Source: Sphaerisporangium rufum (GTDB taxonomy: Bacteria > Actinomycetota > Actinomycetes > Streptosporangiales > Streptosporangiaceae). From it: DNA of 64,000 nucleotides. The notes beneath the pieces are model-generated. The model ran no database searches, was not told where the DNA came from, and saw only the letters and a program-made list of their open reading frames with translations. The translations under genes were made by a program, and so were the position numbers. The number at the start of each line of letters is the position of its first letter. Position 1 is the first letter of the stretch. The stretch spans positions 186,001-250,000 of the forward strand of contig NZ_BOOU01000013.1 in the NCBI RefSeq assembly GCF_016863395.1. Reading direction: 5' to 3'. This document shows, piece after piece, positions 54,961 to 63,303 of the stretch.

Positions 54961-56172
54961 GTGCCCGTGCTGACCCCCTCGGCCCTGGGCGAGCCCTGCG
55001 TGCTGCTCAAGCTCGGCGAGATCGTGCTGAAGGGCAAGAACCGCGAGATCTTCGAGCGCAGGCTGCAGAACAACATCAGGACCGCGCTGAAGAGTCTCGA
55101 CATCAAGGTCGAGATCCGCCAGCGGCACGGGGTCATCGCGATCCTGCTGCCCGAGGCCACCGGCGCGGCGGCCGCCGACGCGGTCGCCGCCCGCGTCGCC
55201 GACGTGATGGGCGTGGTGTGGATCCACCGGGCCTGGCGGGTCGCCAAGGACGTCGAGGCGGTGACCGCCGCCGCCCTGGAGCTGGTCGCCGGGCGCCCGG
55301 AGGTCGAGCGACAGGCCACCTTCGCGGTCCGCTCCCGCCGCCGGGACAAGCGGTTCCCGCTGCGCTCCAACGAGCTCGACCGGGTGGTCGGCGGCGCGAT
55401 CAACGACAAGTACGGCCTGCCGGTGCGGCTGAAGGACCCCGAGCTCACCGTGCACATCGAGGTCGACCGGGACGAGGTGTTCGTCTTCTCCGACGCGGTC
55501 CCCGGCCAGGGCGGCCTGCCGGTGGGCATGAGTGGCCGGGGCCTGGTGCTGATGTCCGGTGGCATCGACTCCCCGGTCGCGGCCTACCGGATGCTGCGCC
55601 GCGGGCTGCAGGTCGACTTCCTGCACTTCTCCGGCATCCCGTTCACCACCTCCGAGTCGATCTACAAGGCCTACGCCCTGGTCCGCGAGCTCGGCCGGTT
55701 CCAGGCCAAGGCCCGGCTGCTGGTGGTGCCGTTCGGCAAGGCCCAGCAGTCGCTGCGCTCCTCCGGCGCCGACCGGCTGCAGGTGGTGGCCCAGCGCCGG
55801 CTGATGCTCAAGACCGCCGAGGAGGTCGCCCACCGGTTGCGGCGCCAGGTGCTGGTCACCGGAGACTCCCTCGGCCAGGTCTCCTCGCAGACCCTGCAGA
55901 ACATCACCGCGCTGGACGACGCGGTCGCCATGCCGATCCTGCGCCCGCTGATCGCCATGGACAAGACCGAGATCATGGCCGAGGCCCGCCGGATCGGCAC
56001 CCTGCGGATCTCCGAGCTGCCCGATGAGGACTGCTGCAGCCTGCTCGCCCCCCGCAAGGCCGAGACCCGGGCGCGGATCGACGACCTGCGGCAGATCGAG
56101 CGGCGGCTGGACGCCGAGGAGCTGGCCGTCCGGCTCGCCGACTCCGTCCAGGAGTACCGCCTCGACGCCTGA
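54961..56172 (+). CDS. thiI: tRNA 4-thiouridine synthetase ThiI (short form)
   Basis: A 403-residue ThiI with the ferredoxin-like/THUMP N-terminus (LLKLGEIVLKGKNREIFERRL) and an AANH-type PP-loop SGGIDSPVAAYRM near residue 200. The ISELPDEDCCSLLAPRKAET segment carries conserved cysteines. The rhodanese domain of E. coli ThiI is missing, as in many Gram-positive forms, so sulfur must come from another donor. It makes s4U8 in tRNA and may supply thiamine sulfur. GTG 54961 follows GGAGG at six bases. Confidence 0.92.
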   Translation: MPVLTPSALGEPCVLLKLGEIVLKGKNREIFERRLQNNIRTALKSLDIKVEIRQRHGVIAILLPEATGAAAADAVAARVADVMGVVWIHRAWRVAKDVEAVTAAALELVAGRPEVERQATFAVRSRRRDKRFPLRSNELDRVVGGAINDKYGLPVRLKDPELTVHIEVDRDEVFVFSDAVPGQGGLPVGMSGRGLVLMSGGIDSPVAAYRMLRRGLQVDFLHFSGIPFTTSESIYKAYALVRELGRFQAKARLLVVPFGKAQQSLRSSGADRLQVVAQRRLMLKTAEEVAHRLRRQVLVTGDSLGQVSSQTLQNITALDDAVAMPILRPLIAMDKTEIMAEARRIGTLRISELPDEDCCSLLAPRKAETRARIDDLRQIERRLDAEELAVRLADSVQEYRLDA

Positions 56173-56186
56173 GCGGGCCGCCGCAC

Positions 56187-56192
56187 TAGTCT
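56187..56192 (+). promoter_or_regulatory. -10 box TAGTCT, leaderless start
   Basis: TANNNT, seven bases, then ATG 56200. No Shine-Dalgarno. Confidence 0.45.
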
Positions 56193-56199
56193 CGGGCGC

Positions 56200-56943
56200 A
56201 TGCGGATCACCATTCTGGGCGGCTGCGGCGCCTGGCCGCGGGCCGGCGGGGCGTGCAGCGGCTATCTGGTCGAGCACGAGGGCTTCCGGCTGCTGATCGA
56301 CCCGGGCTACGCCACCCTGCCGGTGCTGCTGCGGTACCTGCCCGCCGAGCGGCTGGACGCCGTGCTGGTCAGCCATGGCCACCCCGACCACTGCGCGGAC
56401 CTCAACCCGCTGCTGCGGGCCCGCGCGCTGCGCGACGACCCCGCGCCGCCGCTGCCGGTGCACGCGCCCCCCGGCGCGCTGGACGCCGTGCTCGCCCTGG
56501 ACCGGCCCGGCATGCTCGACGCCGCCTGCGCCCGGCGCGACTTCACCCCCGGTGAGACCTTCGAGGCCGGGCCGTTCCGGGTCGACACCCGCCTGCTGCC
56601 GCACTGGGTGCCGAACGCCGGCCTGCGGCTGGCCGCCGGCGGCCGGGTGCTCGCCTACACCGGTGACACCGGGCCGAGTCCCGAACTGGAGCCGCTCGCC
56701 CAGGACGCCGACGTGTTCCTGGCCGAGGCCAGCCACCCCGAGGTGGTCCCGGCCGACTCCGCGGCCTTCCTGTCGAGCGCGGCCCAGGCCGGCCGGACCG
56801 CGGCCCAGGCCGGCGTCCGGCGGCTGCTGCTCACCCACCTGATGCCCGGAACGCGGCCCGGCGACGCCCTGCGGGCCGCCCGCCGCGCCTACCCCGGGGA
56901 CACCCGGGTCGCGGCGGGCGGCCTGGTCGTCGACGTGGACTGA
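56200..56943 (+). CDS. MBL-fold metal-dependent hydrolase (RNase Z-like)
   Basis: A 247-residue metallo-beta-lactamase fold: SHGHPDHCADL holds the HxHxDH site, TGDTGPS carries the bridging Asp, and LTHLMPG near the C-terminus the last His. The N-terminus MRITILGGCGAWPRAGGACSGYLVEH is like the RNase Z/arylsulfatase-like branch. It lacks the RNase Z flexible arm, so tRNA processing is unlikely. Substrate unknown. Its mRNA looks leaderless, 27 bases after thiI. Confidence 0.87.
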   Translation: MRITILGGCGAWPRAGGACSGYLVEHEGFRLLIDPGYATLPVLLRYLPAERLDAVLVSHGHPDHCADLNPLLRARALRDDPAPPLPVHAPPGALDAVLALDRPGMLDAACARRDFTPGETFEAGPFRVDTRLLPHWVPNAGLRLAAGGRVLAYTGDTGPSPELEPLAQDADVFLAEASHPEVVPADSAAFLSSAAQAGRTAAQAGVRRLLLTHLMPGTRPGDALRAARRAYPGDTRVAAGGLVVDVD

Positions 56944-56967
56944 CCGAGGCGGCCGGCGGCGGCGCGG

Positions 56968-58002
56968 TCAGCCCGCGGCGGCGAGCGCGGCGGGCACCCG
57001 GCCCACCATGGGCGGAAGGTCGGTCATGATCGCGGCCAGCTCGGCGAGGTCGTCGTCCACCAGCGCCTGCGGGCCGTCGCACAGCGCCTGCTCCGGCCGC
57101 GGATGCACGTCGATGATCACCCCGTCGGCGCCCACCGCGATCGCCGCCCGGGTGAGCGGCAGCACCAGGTCCCGCCGGCCGCCCGAGTGCGAGGGGTCCA
57201 CGATGACCGGCAGGTGCGACAGCCGCTGCACCACCGGCACCGCCGAGATGTCCAGGGTGTTGCGGGTCGCCGTCTCGAAGGTGCGGATACCGCGCTCGCA
57301 CAGCACGATGTCGAGGTTCCCGCGCTGGGCGATGTACTCGGCCGCCATCAGCCACTCCTCGATGGTGGCGTTCATGCCGCGCTTCAGCATCACCGGCCGC
57401 CCGGCCGCGCCGACCGCCTGCAGCAGCGCGAAGTTCTGCGCGTTGCGGGTGCCCACCTGCAGCATGTCGGCGTAGGAGGCCACCAGCTCCACGTCATGGG
57501 CGTCCACCACCTCGGTGACCACCGGCAGCCCCGTCTCGGCGCGCACGTCGGCCAGGATGCGCAGGCCGGCCTCGCCGAGCCCCTGGAACGCGTACGGCGA
57601 GGTGCGCGGCTTGTAGGCGCCGCCGCGCAGCAGCGTGGCCCCGGCGGCCTGGGCCATCCGGGCGGCGGCCAGCGTCTGGTCGGGCGTCTCCACCGCGCAC
57701 GGGCCGGCCACCAGGGTGGCGGTTCCCGGGCCGATGGGCACCCCGCCCACCCGTACGACCGACCGATCCGGATGGTGGTCCCGGCTGACCAGCTTGTACG
57801 GCGTGGAGACGCGCATGACGTCGGCCACCCCCGGCATGGTGCCGAGGTTCAGCGCGCCGAAGTGCGCGATGTCGCCGATCAGGCCGATGATGGTGCGGCT
57901 GACGCCCCGGCTGACGAAGGCGTCGCCACCGGCGGTGACGACCAGGTCGACGACGGCGTCGACGTCCTGCTGGGTGGCTTCGGGAGCCATGACGATGACC
58001 AT
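56968..58002 (-). CDS. aroF: 3-deoxy-7-phosphoheptulonate (DAHP) synthase, type I with regulatory domain
   Basis: A 344-residue DAHP synthase that condenses PEP and erythrose-4-phosphate, the first step to Phe, Trp and Tyr. Residues 1-70 form a ferredoxin-like regulatory domain (MVIVMAPEATQQDVDAVVDL); the barrel follows with AGPCAVET, GGAYKPRTSPYAFQGLG, QVGTRNAQNF, MLKRGMN and DPSHSGGRRDLV. M. tuberculosis has a type II enzyme at this position, so this is a different DAHP synthase type at a syntenic site. Expression appears controlled by a Phe-Trp-Tyr leader and terminator upstream. ATG 58002 follows GAAGAGG. Confidence 0.94.
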   Translation of the reverse strand: MVIVMAPEATQQDVDAVVDLVVTAGGDAFVSRGVSRTIIGLIGDIAHFGALNLGTMPGVADVMRVSTPYKLVSRDHHPDRSVVRVGGVPIGPGTATLVAGPCAVETPDQTLAAARMAQAAGATLLRGGAYKPRTSPYAFQGLGEAGLRILADVRAETGLPVVTEVVDAHDVELVASYADMLQVGTRNAQNFALLQAVGAAGRPVMLKRGMNATIEEWLMAAEYIAQRGNLDIVLCERGIRTFETATRNTLDISAVPVVQRLSHLPVIVDPSHSGGRRDLVLPLTRAAIAVGADGVIIDVHPRPEQALCDGPQALVDDDLAELAAIMTDLPPMVGRVPAALAAAG

Positions 58003-58087
58003 GCTGCTGCCTCTTCTCCGGTCGAGAGCTGCCCTTCCCGGGGCCGGTCGGGCGGCGGGCGCCGGCCGGTACGGCCCGGGAAACGAC

Positions 58088-58122
58088 GAAGGCCCCGGAT
58101 CCTTGGTGGACCCGGGGCCTTC
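58088..58122 (-). terminator. Attenuator terminator hairpin upstream of aroF
   Basis: In the minus-strand RNA the arms GAAGGCCCCGGGUCC and GGAUCCGGGGCCUUC form a 15-bp stem with one G-U pair and loop ACCAA, then GUCGUUUCCC. It starts 12 bases after the leader stop. The 5' arm segment CGGGUCC (58114-58108) can instead pair with GGACCCG inside the leader ORF (58179-58173), giving an antiterminator. Confidence 0.8.
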
Positions 58123-58134
58123 GCCGACGTTCGC

Positions 58135-58212
58135 CTATCGGCGCAGCGTCTGGTGGCGAGCGGTCCGCTCCACGGGTCCGTCGCCATACCAAAACACCAG
58201 CGCCTCATGCAT
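58135..58212 (-). CDS. aroF leader peptide with Phe-Trp-Tyr codons
   Basis: A 25-residue open frame beginning MHEALVFWYGDGPVE and ending in TAG, directly upstream of the aroF terminator. Codons 7-9 are TTT-TGG-TAT: one codon for each of the three aromatic end products of the shikimate pathway. TTT and TAT are rare in this genome, where TTC and TAC dominate. Stalling of the ribosome when any aromatic tRNA is uncharged would leave downstream leader RNA free to break the terminator. A small hairpin (AGCGG-A-CCGCU) lies between the stall site and the stop. The peptide itself is probably without function. Confidence 0.85.
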   Translation of the reverse strand: MHEALVFWYGDGPVERTARHQTLRR

Positions 58213-58347
58213 CACGGGCCATGGTAGCGCACCGCCCGCCGGGCGCGCCGGACCGGTGCGGTGATCCGGGGGCGTCCCGCCCGGCGGTCCGGGGCATACC
58301 GGGGTGCCGGTGCCGCCCGGCCGGGCGCGCGATGGCAGGATTGCCGC

Positions 58348-58956
58348 GTGCCGGATCCAACCGAGGAAGATCGACTGCCTCCCGGGCAGTACGTCCCCCG
58401 CGGCCGCCCGGTCGTCCACTACGGCAGGGTTCCGGGCTTCCGGCCGGAGCGCTGGAGCCTGTCGGTGTTCGGGGCCACCGCCTCGGGGGAGGAGACCCGC
58501 CTCAGCTGGCCGGAGTTCTCCGCGCTGCCACAGGTCACCGTGCTGGCCGACCTGCACTGCGTCACCAGGTTCTCGCTGATGGGCAACGAGTGGTCCGGCG
58601 TGCCGGCCGGCGCGCTGCTGAGCGCCGTACCGCCCGCTCCGGGCGTGGCGCACGTCATGGTCTGGGGAGAGTACGGCTACAGCGCCAACGTGCGGATGGC
58701 CGACTTCGCTCGCGACACCACGCTGCTGGCCACCGGGCTCGGCGGCCGGCCGCTGTCGGCCGAGCGCGGCCACCCGGTACGTGCCGTGGTACCGCACCTT
58801 TACGCCTGGAAGAGCGTGAAATGGGTGCGCGGGGTGGAGTACCTGACTGCCGACCGGCGCGGATTCTGGGAGGAACGGGGCTACCACAACGTCGGCGACC
58901 CCTGGCGCGAGCAGCGCTACTCCTACCAGGAGGACCCGGGCGAGGGCCCGCCCTGA
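58348..58956 (+). CDS. Molybdopterin-binding oxidoreductase (sulfite oxidase-like fold)
   Basis: A 202-residue protein with the sulfite-oxidase-type molybdopterin domain: ADLHCVTRFS holds the Mo-ligand Cys, followed by the GYSANVRMADF and HPVRAVVPHLYAWKSVKWVRGVEYL segments. It is a single-domain version without heme or dimerisation domains and with no signal peptide. The family includes YedY/MsrP-like and plant-type sulfite oxidases; the natural substrate is unknown. GTG 58348 is preceded by CAGGAT and six bases, close to the leaderless pattern seen elsewhere. Confidence 0.87.
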   Translation: MPDPTEEDRLPPGQYVPRGRPVVHYGRVPGFRPERWSLSVFGATASGEETRLSWPEFSALPQVTVLADLHCVTRFSLMGNEWSGVPAGALLSAVPPAPGVAHVMVWGEYGYSANVRMADFARDTTLLATGLGGRPLSAERGHPVRAVVPHLYAWKSVKWVRGVEYLTADRRGFWEERGYHNVGDPWREQRYSYQEDPGEGPP

Positions 58957-59014
58957 TCCGCCGCCGGCCCGGCGTACTCGCCGCGTTCCGGCCCGATCAC
59001 ATATCGTGACCGAT

Positions 59015-59020
59015 TACGGT
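59015..59020 (+). promoter_or_regulatory. -10 box TACGGT, leaderless start
   Basis: TANNNT, seven bases, then ATG 59028 of the LytS-like kinase. An imperfect palindrome TCAC-ATATC-GTGA lies just upstream (58997-59009). Confidence 0.5.
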
Positions 59021-59027
59021 TGCCCGC

Positions 59028-60215
59028 ATGGTGGAGACCGGCTGGTTACTGTCGTGCGTCCTGATCGGCGTGGTCGGGTACGTCCTCGGCCGCCGCGGTG
59101 CCCGGGCGCGCCCCGGCGGCGACGGCGCCACCTTCGCCACCCTGCACCTGGCCGCGATGGCCGCCCCGTACCTGCGGGCCGGGCTCGCCCGCGACTCGGC
59201 CCGGCGGGCGGTGCGCCACCTGCGGTCCCTGCTCGGCGCCACCGCGCTGGCGGTGACCTCCACCGACCAGGTGCTGGCCTTCGACGGCGCGTGGGAGCCG
59301 CCCGACGACGCGCACGTCCGCGACCTGCTGGGCCACGTGCACGGCATGCTCGCCGGCGGCCGGCCGTACCTGATCGCCGGGGACGAGCTGTTCTGTGAGG
59401 CGGAGAACTGCGCGATCCGCAACGCCGTGGTGGTGCCGCTCACCACCGTCGGCGGCCGGGTGGTCGGCGCGCTGGCCGCCTATGACACCCAGGTGAGCGC
59501 GGCCCTGGTCCGGGCGGCCACCGAGGTCGGCCAGTGGGCCTCCGGGCAGCTGGAGCTGGCCGAGCTGGACGCCGTGCGCCGCCGCGCGCTGGCCGCCGAG
59601 ACCCGGGCGCTGCGCGCGCAGATCTCCCCGCACTTCGTGTGCAACTCGCTGGCCACCATCGCCTCGTTCACCCGCACCGACCCCGACCGGGCGCGCGAGC
59701 TGCTGCTGGACTTCGCCGACTTCGCCCGGCACGCGCTGCGCCGGGCCGGCGACTTCACCACGCTGTCGGACGAGCTGACCTGCGTCGACCGCTACCTGCT
59801 GCTGGAACGTGCCCGGTTCGGTGACAAGCTGCGCTTCGTGGTGGACGTCGTCCGGGAGGCGCTGCCGGTGCCGGTGCCGTTCCTGTGCCTGCAGCCGATC
59901 GTGGAGAACGCGATCACGCACGGCATCCGGCACGGCGGCGGCACCGGCGAGGTGCGCGTGGTGGTGCGCGACGTGGGCTGCGAGGTCCACATCACCGTGG
60001 AGGACGACGGGGCCGGCATGGAGCCCGCCCGGGTCCGCGAGCTGCTCGGCGGGGAGCCGCCGAGCGGCGAGGGCGGCGGCATCGGCCTGGCCAACGTGGA
60101 CGTGCGGCTCCGGCAGATCTACGGCCAGGAGTACGGGCTGGTGATCGACACCGCGCCCGGCGAGGGCACCACGGTGCGCATGCGGGTGCCGAAGAATCGC
60201 CCGCCCGGTCACTGA
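59028..60215 (+). CDS. LytS-type sensor histidine kinase
   Basis: A 395-residue kinase with one N-terminal membrane helix (TGWLLSCVLIGVVGYVLG), a GAF-like sensor region (VVVPLTTVGGRVVGALAAYD), the His_kinase domain with QISPHFVCNSLATIASF (His about residue 205), and an ATPase lid with LQPIVENAITHGI and GGGIGLANVDVRLRQIYG. It belongs to the LytS/YehU group that pairs with LytTR regulators, and such a regulator follows 72 bases downstream. The usual multi-helix 5TM-Lyt sensor is absent, so the signal is probably cytoplasmic. Confidence 0.92.
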   Translation: MVETGWLLSCVLIGVVGYVLGRRGARARPGGDGATFATLHLAAMAAPYLRAGLARDSARRAVRHLRSLLGATALAVTSTDQVLAFDGAWEPPDDAHVRDLLGHVHGMLAGGRPYLIAGDELFCEAENCAIRNAVVVPLTTVGGRVVGALAAYDTQVSAALVRAATEVGQWASGQLELAELDAVRRRALAAETRALRAQISPHFVCNSLATIASFTRTDPDRARELLLDFADFARHALRRAGDFTTLSDELTCVDRYLLLERARFGDKLRFVVDVVREALPVPVPFLCLQPIVENAITHGIRHGGGTGEVRVVVRDVGCEVHITVEDDGAGMEPARVRELLGGEPPSGEGGGIGLANVDVRLRQIYGQEYGLVIDTAPGEGTTVRMRVPKNRPPGH

Positions 60216-60287
60216 ACGGATCCGTCCGGGCACCCGACGTGGCCGTACCTCTTGCCGGGAGGGCACGGCAGGGGGCAGCGTGGAGCC

Positions 60288-61088
60288 ATGCTGCGAGTTC
60301 TAGCGGTCGACGACGAGGTGCACGCGCTCTCCGAGCTGGCCTACCTGCTGCGGCGCGACGCCCGGGTCGAGCGCGTCCTGACCGCCACCGACGGCGTCAC
60401 CGCCCTGCAGGACATGGCCGCGATCATCGGTGCCGGGGAGCGGCTGGACGGGGTCTTCCTGGACATCCGGATGCCCGGGCTGGACGGGCTGGACCTCGCC
60501 CGGCTGGTCGCCGCCTTCCCCGCCCCGCCCAAACCGGTCTTCGTCACCGCGCACGATGACCGCGCCGTGCAGGCGTTCGAGCTGCAGGCGGTCGACTACC
60601 TGCTCAAGCCGCTGCGCCCGGACCGGGTGGCCGAGGCGGTGCGGCGCCTGGAGTCGGCCACGCTCGGCCCCTCGCCGGCCGAGGCGGCCATGGACGACGT
60701 GATCCCGGTCGAGCTGAGCGGGCGCACCAGCTTCGTGCCCCAGCACGCCGTCACCTACGCCGAGGCCAGCGGCGACTACGTCCGCCTGCACACCGCCGAG
60801 GGCACCCACCTGGTCCGGATGTCGCTCGCCGCGCTGGAGCGCCGCTGGGCGGCCTCCGGGTTCATCCGGGTGCACCGCAGCACGCTGGTGTCCGCCCGGC
60901 ACGTCACCGAGATGCGGTTCGACGAGGGCCGGGCGATGCTGCGGGTCGGCGGCACCACGGTGCCGGTGAGCCGCCGGCACACCCGCCGGGTGCGCGAGCA
61001 GCTGGTGCGGCAGTTCCGGGCCGGGCCGCCGGCCGAGGCGATGCCCCGCCACGTCCCGGACGCCATGCCGCCGCTCGTCGGCGGCTAG
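60288..61088 (+). CDS. LytTR-family response regulator
   Basis: A 266-residue regulator: receiver (RVLAVDDEVHALSELAYLL, VFLDIRMPGLDG with phospho-Asp, VDYLLKPLRP with Lys) and a C-terminal LytTR DNA-binding domain (VTYAEASGDYVRLHTAEG, FIRVHRSTLVSARHV). It is the cognate of the upstream LytS-type kinase. LytTR proteins bind direct repeats in promoters of wall, carbon-transport or biofilm genes. No such target is evident adjacent, so the regulon is elsewhere. ATG 60288 has a close GGAG. Confidence 0.93.
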   Translation: MLRVLAVDDEVHALSELAYLLRRDARVERVLTATDGVTALQDMAAIIGAGERLDGVFLDIRMPGLDGLDLARLVAAFPAPPKPVFVTAHDDRAVQAFELQAVDYLLKPLRPDRVAEAVRRLESATLGPSPAEAAMDDVIPVELSGRTSFVPQHAVTYAEASGDYVRLHTAEGTHLVRMSLAALERRWAASGFIRVHRSTLVSARHVTEMRFDEGRAMLRVGGTTVPVSRRHTRRVREQLVRQFRAGPPAEAMPRHVPDAMPPLVGG

Positions 61089-61476
61089 CGGCCGCTCGTC
61101 GCGCCGTCACGCTCCGCATGGCGCCGGCTACGCACCGTTCGGCGAGCCGGGCCGCGACCGCCCGCGCGGAACCGATGACCGACCGTAGTGTCGTTCCCGT
61201 CGAGAAGCCACACTGCGTTACCGGAAAGCGGGCCGGACGGCCGGCGGACCCGGGATACGCGGACCGAGACGGCGCCGGACGCCCGCGGCCCACGCGCGGC
61301 GACGACCGGACGGCCGTCCCGGGCCGGCGGGCCCTTACCGGGGGGTGGGGTCCGCCGGCCCCGGCGGGGCGGGGTGGCCGCCGGCCGGCCGCGAGGCCGG
61401 GCCGCGCCGATCCGGTCATAGGGGGGCGACCGGATCCGCGGGCGGCACCCCGCCCTCCCGCCCGGCCCGGGCGGGC
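61089..61476. other. Intergenic region between LytTR gene and endonuclease IV
   Basis: 388 bases between convergent genes, with no family-like protein in any frame. The composition is GC-rich with a short GT-richer part (61185-61225). I see no promoter, repeat or RNA element that stands out. Confidence 0.5.
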
Positions 61477-62316
61477 TCAGCCGCCGCGCAGGCCCTTCAG
61501 CAGCTCGATGTCCGCGCGGTGGCGGTCGGGGCCGCCCGGGGTCTCGATGCAGAACGGCACCCCGGCCGCCACCGGATGCCGCAGCAGCTCGCCGAACGCC
61601 GCGACGCCGATGTGCCCGTCGCCGATGTTCTCGTGCCGGTCGCGCTTGGAGCCGCACGGGTCCTTGGAGTCGTTGGCGTGCACCAGCCGCAGCCGGCCCG
61701 GCGCCACCGCCGCGAGGCACGACAGCAGCGCGGCGGCACCGCCCGGCGCGGCCAGGTCGTGCCCGGCGGCGAAGGCGTGGCAGGTGTCCAGGCAGATTCC
61801 CGCGCGCGGGTGCCCGTCCAGCGCGGCCAGGTAGGGCTCCAGGTCGGGCAGCATGGCGCACAGCATCGCCCCCTGGCCCGCCATCGGCTCCAGCAGCAGG
61901 TCCGGGCCGCCGTCGCCGATCTCGTCCAGGATGGGCAGCAGGTGCTCGCGCAGCCCGCGCAGCGCGTCCGCGCGCGGCTGGGACACCGCCGACCCGGTGT
62001 GCACCACCACCCCGCGCGCGCCGATCTGGCAGCCGCGGGCCAGCGCGTGCCGGATGCTCGCCGCCGACCGGGCCAGCACCGCCGGGTCGGGCGACCCCAC
62101 GTTCACCAGGTAGGGGGTATGGATGAAGACCGGGACACCGGAGCGGCGCAGCGCGGCGTCCTGCGCCGGGTCGCCGGCGGCGAGCGCCCATCCGCGCGGG
62201 TTGGTCACGAACACCTGGACGAACTCGGCGCCGATCTCCGCCGCGCGCCGCAGGCCGCCGGTGGCCAGGCCGCCCGCGACGTACACGTGGCTACCGATCA
62301 GGGATGTGCCGCTCAT
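61477..62316 (-). CDS. nfo: Endonuclease IV (AP endonuclease)
   Basis: A 279-residue class II AP endonuclease with the TIM-barrel zinc ligands in order: IGSHVYVAGGL, VFIHTPYLVN, VVVHTGS, LLLEPMAGQG, GICLDTCHAFAAGHDL, LVHANDSKDPCGSKRDRHENIGDGHIG and IETPG. All nine metal positions appear intact. It cuts DNA 5' to abasic sites in base-excision repair. ATG 62316; divergent from uraD. Confidence 0.94.
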   Translation of the reverse strand: MSGTSLIGSHVYVAGGLATGGLRRAAEIGAEFVQVFVTNPRGWALAAGDPAQDAALRRSGVPVFIHTPYLVNVGSPDPAVLARSAASIRHALARGCQIGARGVVVHTGSAVSQPRADALRGLREHLLPILDEIGDGGPDLLLEPMAGQGAMLCAMLPDLEPYLAALDGHPRAGICLDTCHAFAAGHDLAAPGGAAALLSCLAAVAPGRLRLVHANDSKDPCGSKRDRHENIGDGHIGVAAFGELLRHPVAAGVPFCIETPGGPDRHRADIELLKGLRGG

Positions 62317-62452
62317 GGTGGTCCAAGCCTAGGAGACCCGCGGCGGCGGCCGGGCCGCTTGGAGCATGCCACAAACGCGGCGCCGGTGGCCGCGGACGGT
62401 TCGGAGTTCCGGCCGCTGGACCCGGCCCGCCCCGGGACGGTCTACTTCTGGC

Positions 62453-62980
62453 ATGGCAGACCCGACACCCGCGGGCGGCGTGCCGGCCTTCGACGCGCTG
62501 CCGCCCGCCGAGGCCGAGCGGCGGCTGCTCGCCTGCTGCGCCGCGCCGGAGTTCGCCCGCCGGGTCGCCGCCGGCCGGCCCTACGGCGACCGCGGGCGGC
62601 TGCTGGCCGCGGCCGAGGCCGCCGCCCGCGAGCTCGGCTGGCCGCAGGTGCGGGCCGCGCTGGACGCCCACCCGCGGATCGGCGACCGGCCGGCCGGTGA
62701 CGGCGCCGAGTCGCGCTGGTCGCGCCGCGAGCAGGAGCGGGCCGGCCGGGCCGGCGCCGCCGAGCGGGACGCGCTGGCCGAAGGGAACCGCCGGTACGAG
62801 GAGAGGTTCGGCCACGTCTTCCTGGTCTGCGCCACCGGCCTGACCGCCGGGCAGGTGCTCGACCGGCTGCGTGGCAGGCTGGGCAACGACGAGGAGACCG
62901 AGCGCAAGGTGGTCGGCGCCGAGCTGGCGGCCATCGCCCGGCTCCGCGTCGCCAGGCTGCTGGACGAGGAGACGACATGA
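62453..62980 (+). CDS. uraD: OHCU decarboxylase
   Basis: A 175-residue 2-oxo-4-hydroxy-4-carboxy-5-ureidoimidazoline decarboxylase, third step of urate breakdown to (S)-allantoin. The catalytic His-Pro in LDAHPRIGDR and the SRREQERAG and RFGHVFLVCATGL segments are typical. It overlaps uraH by 4 bases (ATGA), so the urate operon order is uraD-uraH-urate oxidase. ATG 62453 gives the family N-terminus AFDALPPAEAERRLLACC. Confidence 0.93.
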   Translation: MADPTPAGGVPAFDALPPAEAERRLLACCAAPEFARRVAAGRPYGDRGRLLAAAEAAARELGWPQVRAALDAHPRIGDRPAGDGAESRWSRREQERAGRAGAAERDALAEGNRRYEERFGHVFLVCATGLTAGQVLDRLRGRLGNDEETERKVVGAELAAIARLRVARLLDEETT

Positions 62981-63300
62981 GCCTGTCCACCCACGTGCTG
63001 GACTCCGGGACCGGCCGTCCCGCCGAGGGGGTGGCCGTCCGGCTGCGCAGCGGCGACCGCCTGGTGGCCGAGGGCGTCACCGACCAGGACGGCCGGCTGC
63101 GCGACTGGCTGCCGGCGGGCGAGCCGGGGCCGGGGGTGCACCACCTGGTGTTCGACACCGGCGCCTACTTCGCGCGGGCCGGCGTCGCGACCTTCTACCC
63201 GGAGGTCGTGGTCGCCTTCACCGTCGCCGACCCGGCCGAGCACCTGCACGTGCCGCTGCTGCTCGGCCCGTTCGCCTACTCGACCTACCGGGGGAGCTAG
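62977..63300 (+). CDS. uraH: 5-hydroxyisourate hydrolase (transthyretin-like)
   Basis: A 107-residue HIU hydrolase. It begins LSTHVLDSGTGRPAEGVAV (catalytic His), holds HHLVFDTGAYF in the middle and ends in the signature YRGS. It opens 5-hydroxyisourate to OHCU, the substrate of the upstream decarboxylase. GAGGAG lies five bases before the ATG, and the stop is three bases before the urate oxidase start, so the three genes are co-expressed. Confidence 0.95.
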   Translation: MSLSTHVLDSGTGRPAEGVAVRLRSGDRLVAEGVTDQDGRLRDWLPAGEPGPGVHHLVFDTGAYFARAGVATFYPEVVVAFTVADPAEHLHVPLLLGPFAYSTYRGS

Positions 63301-63303
63301 CCG

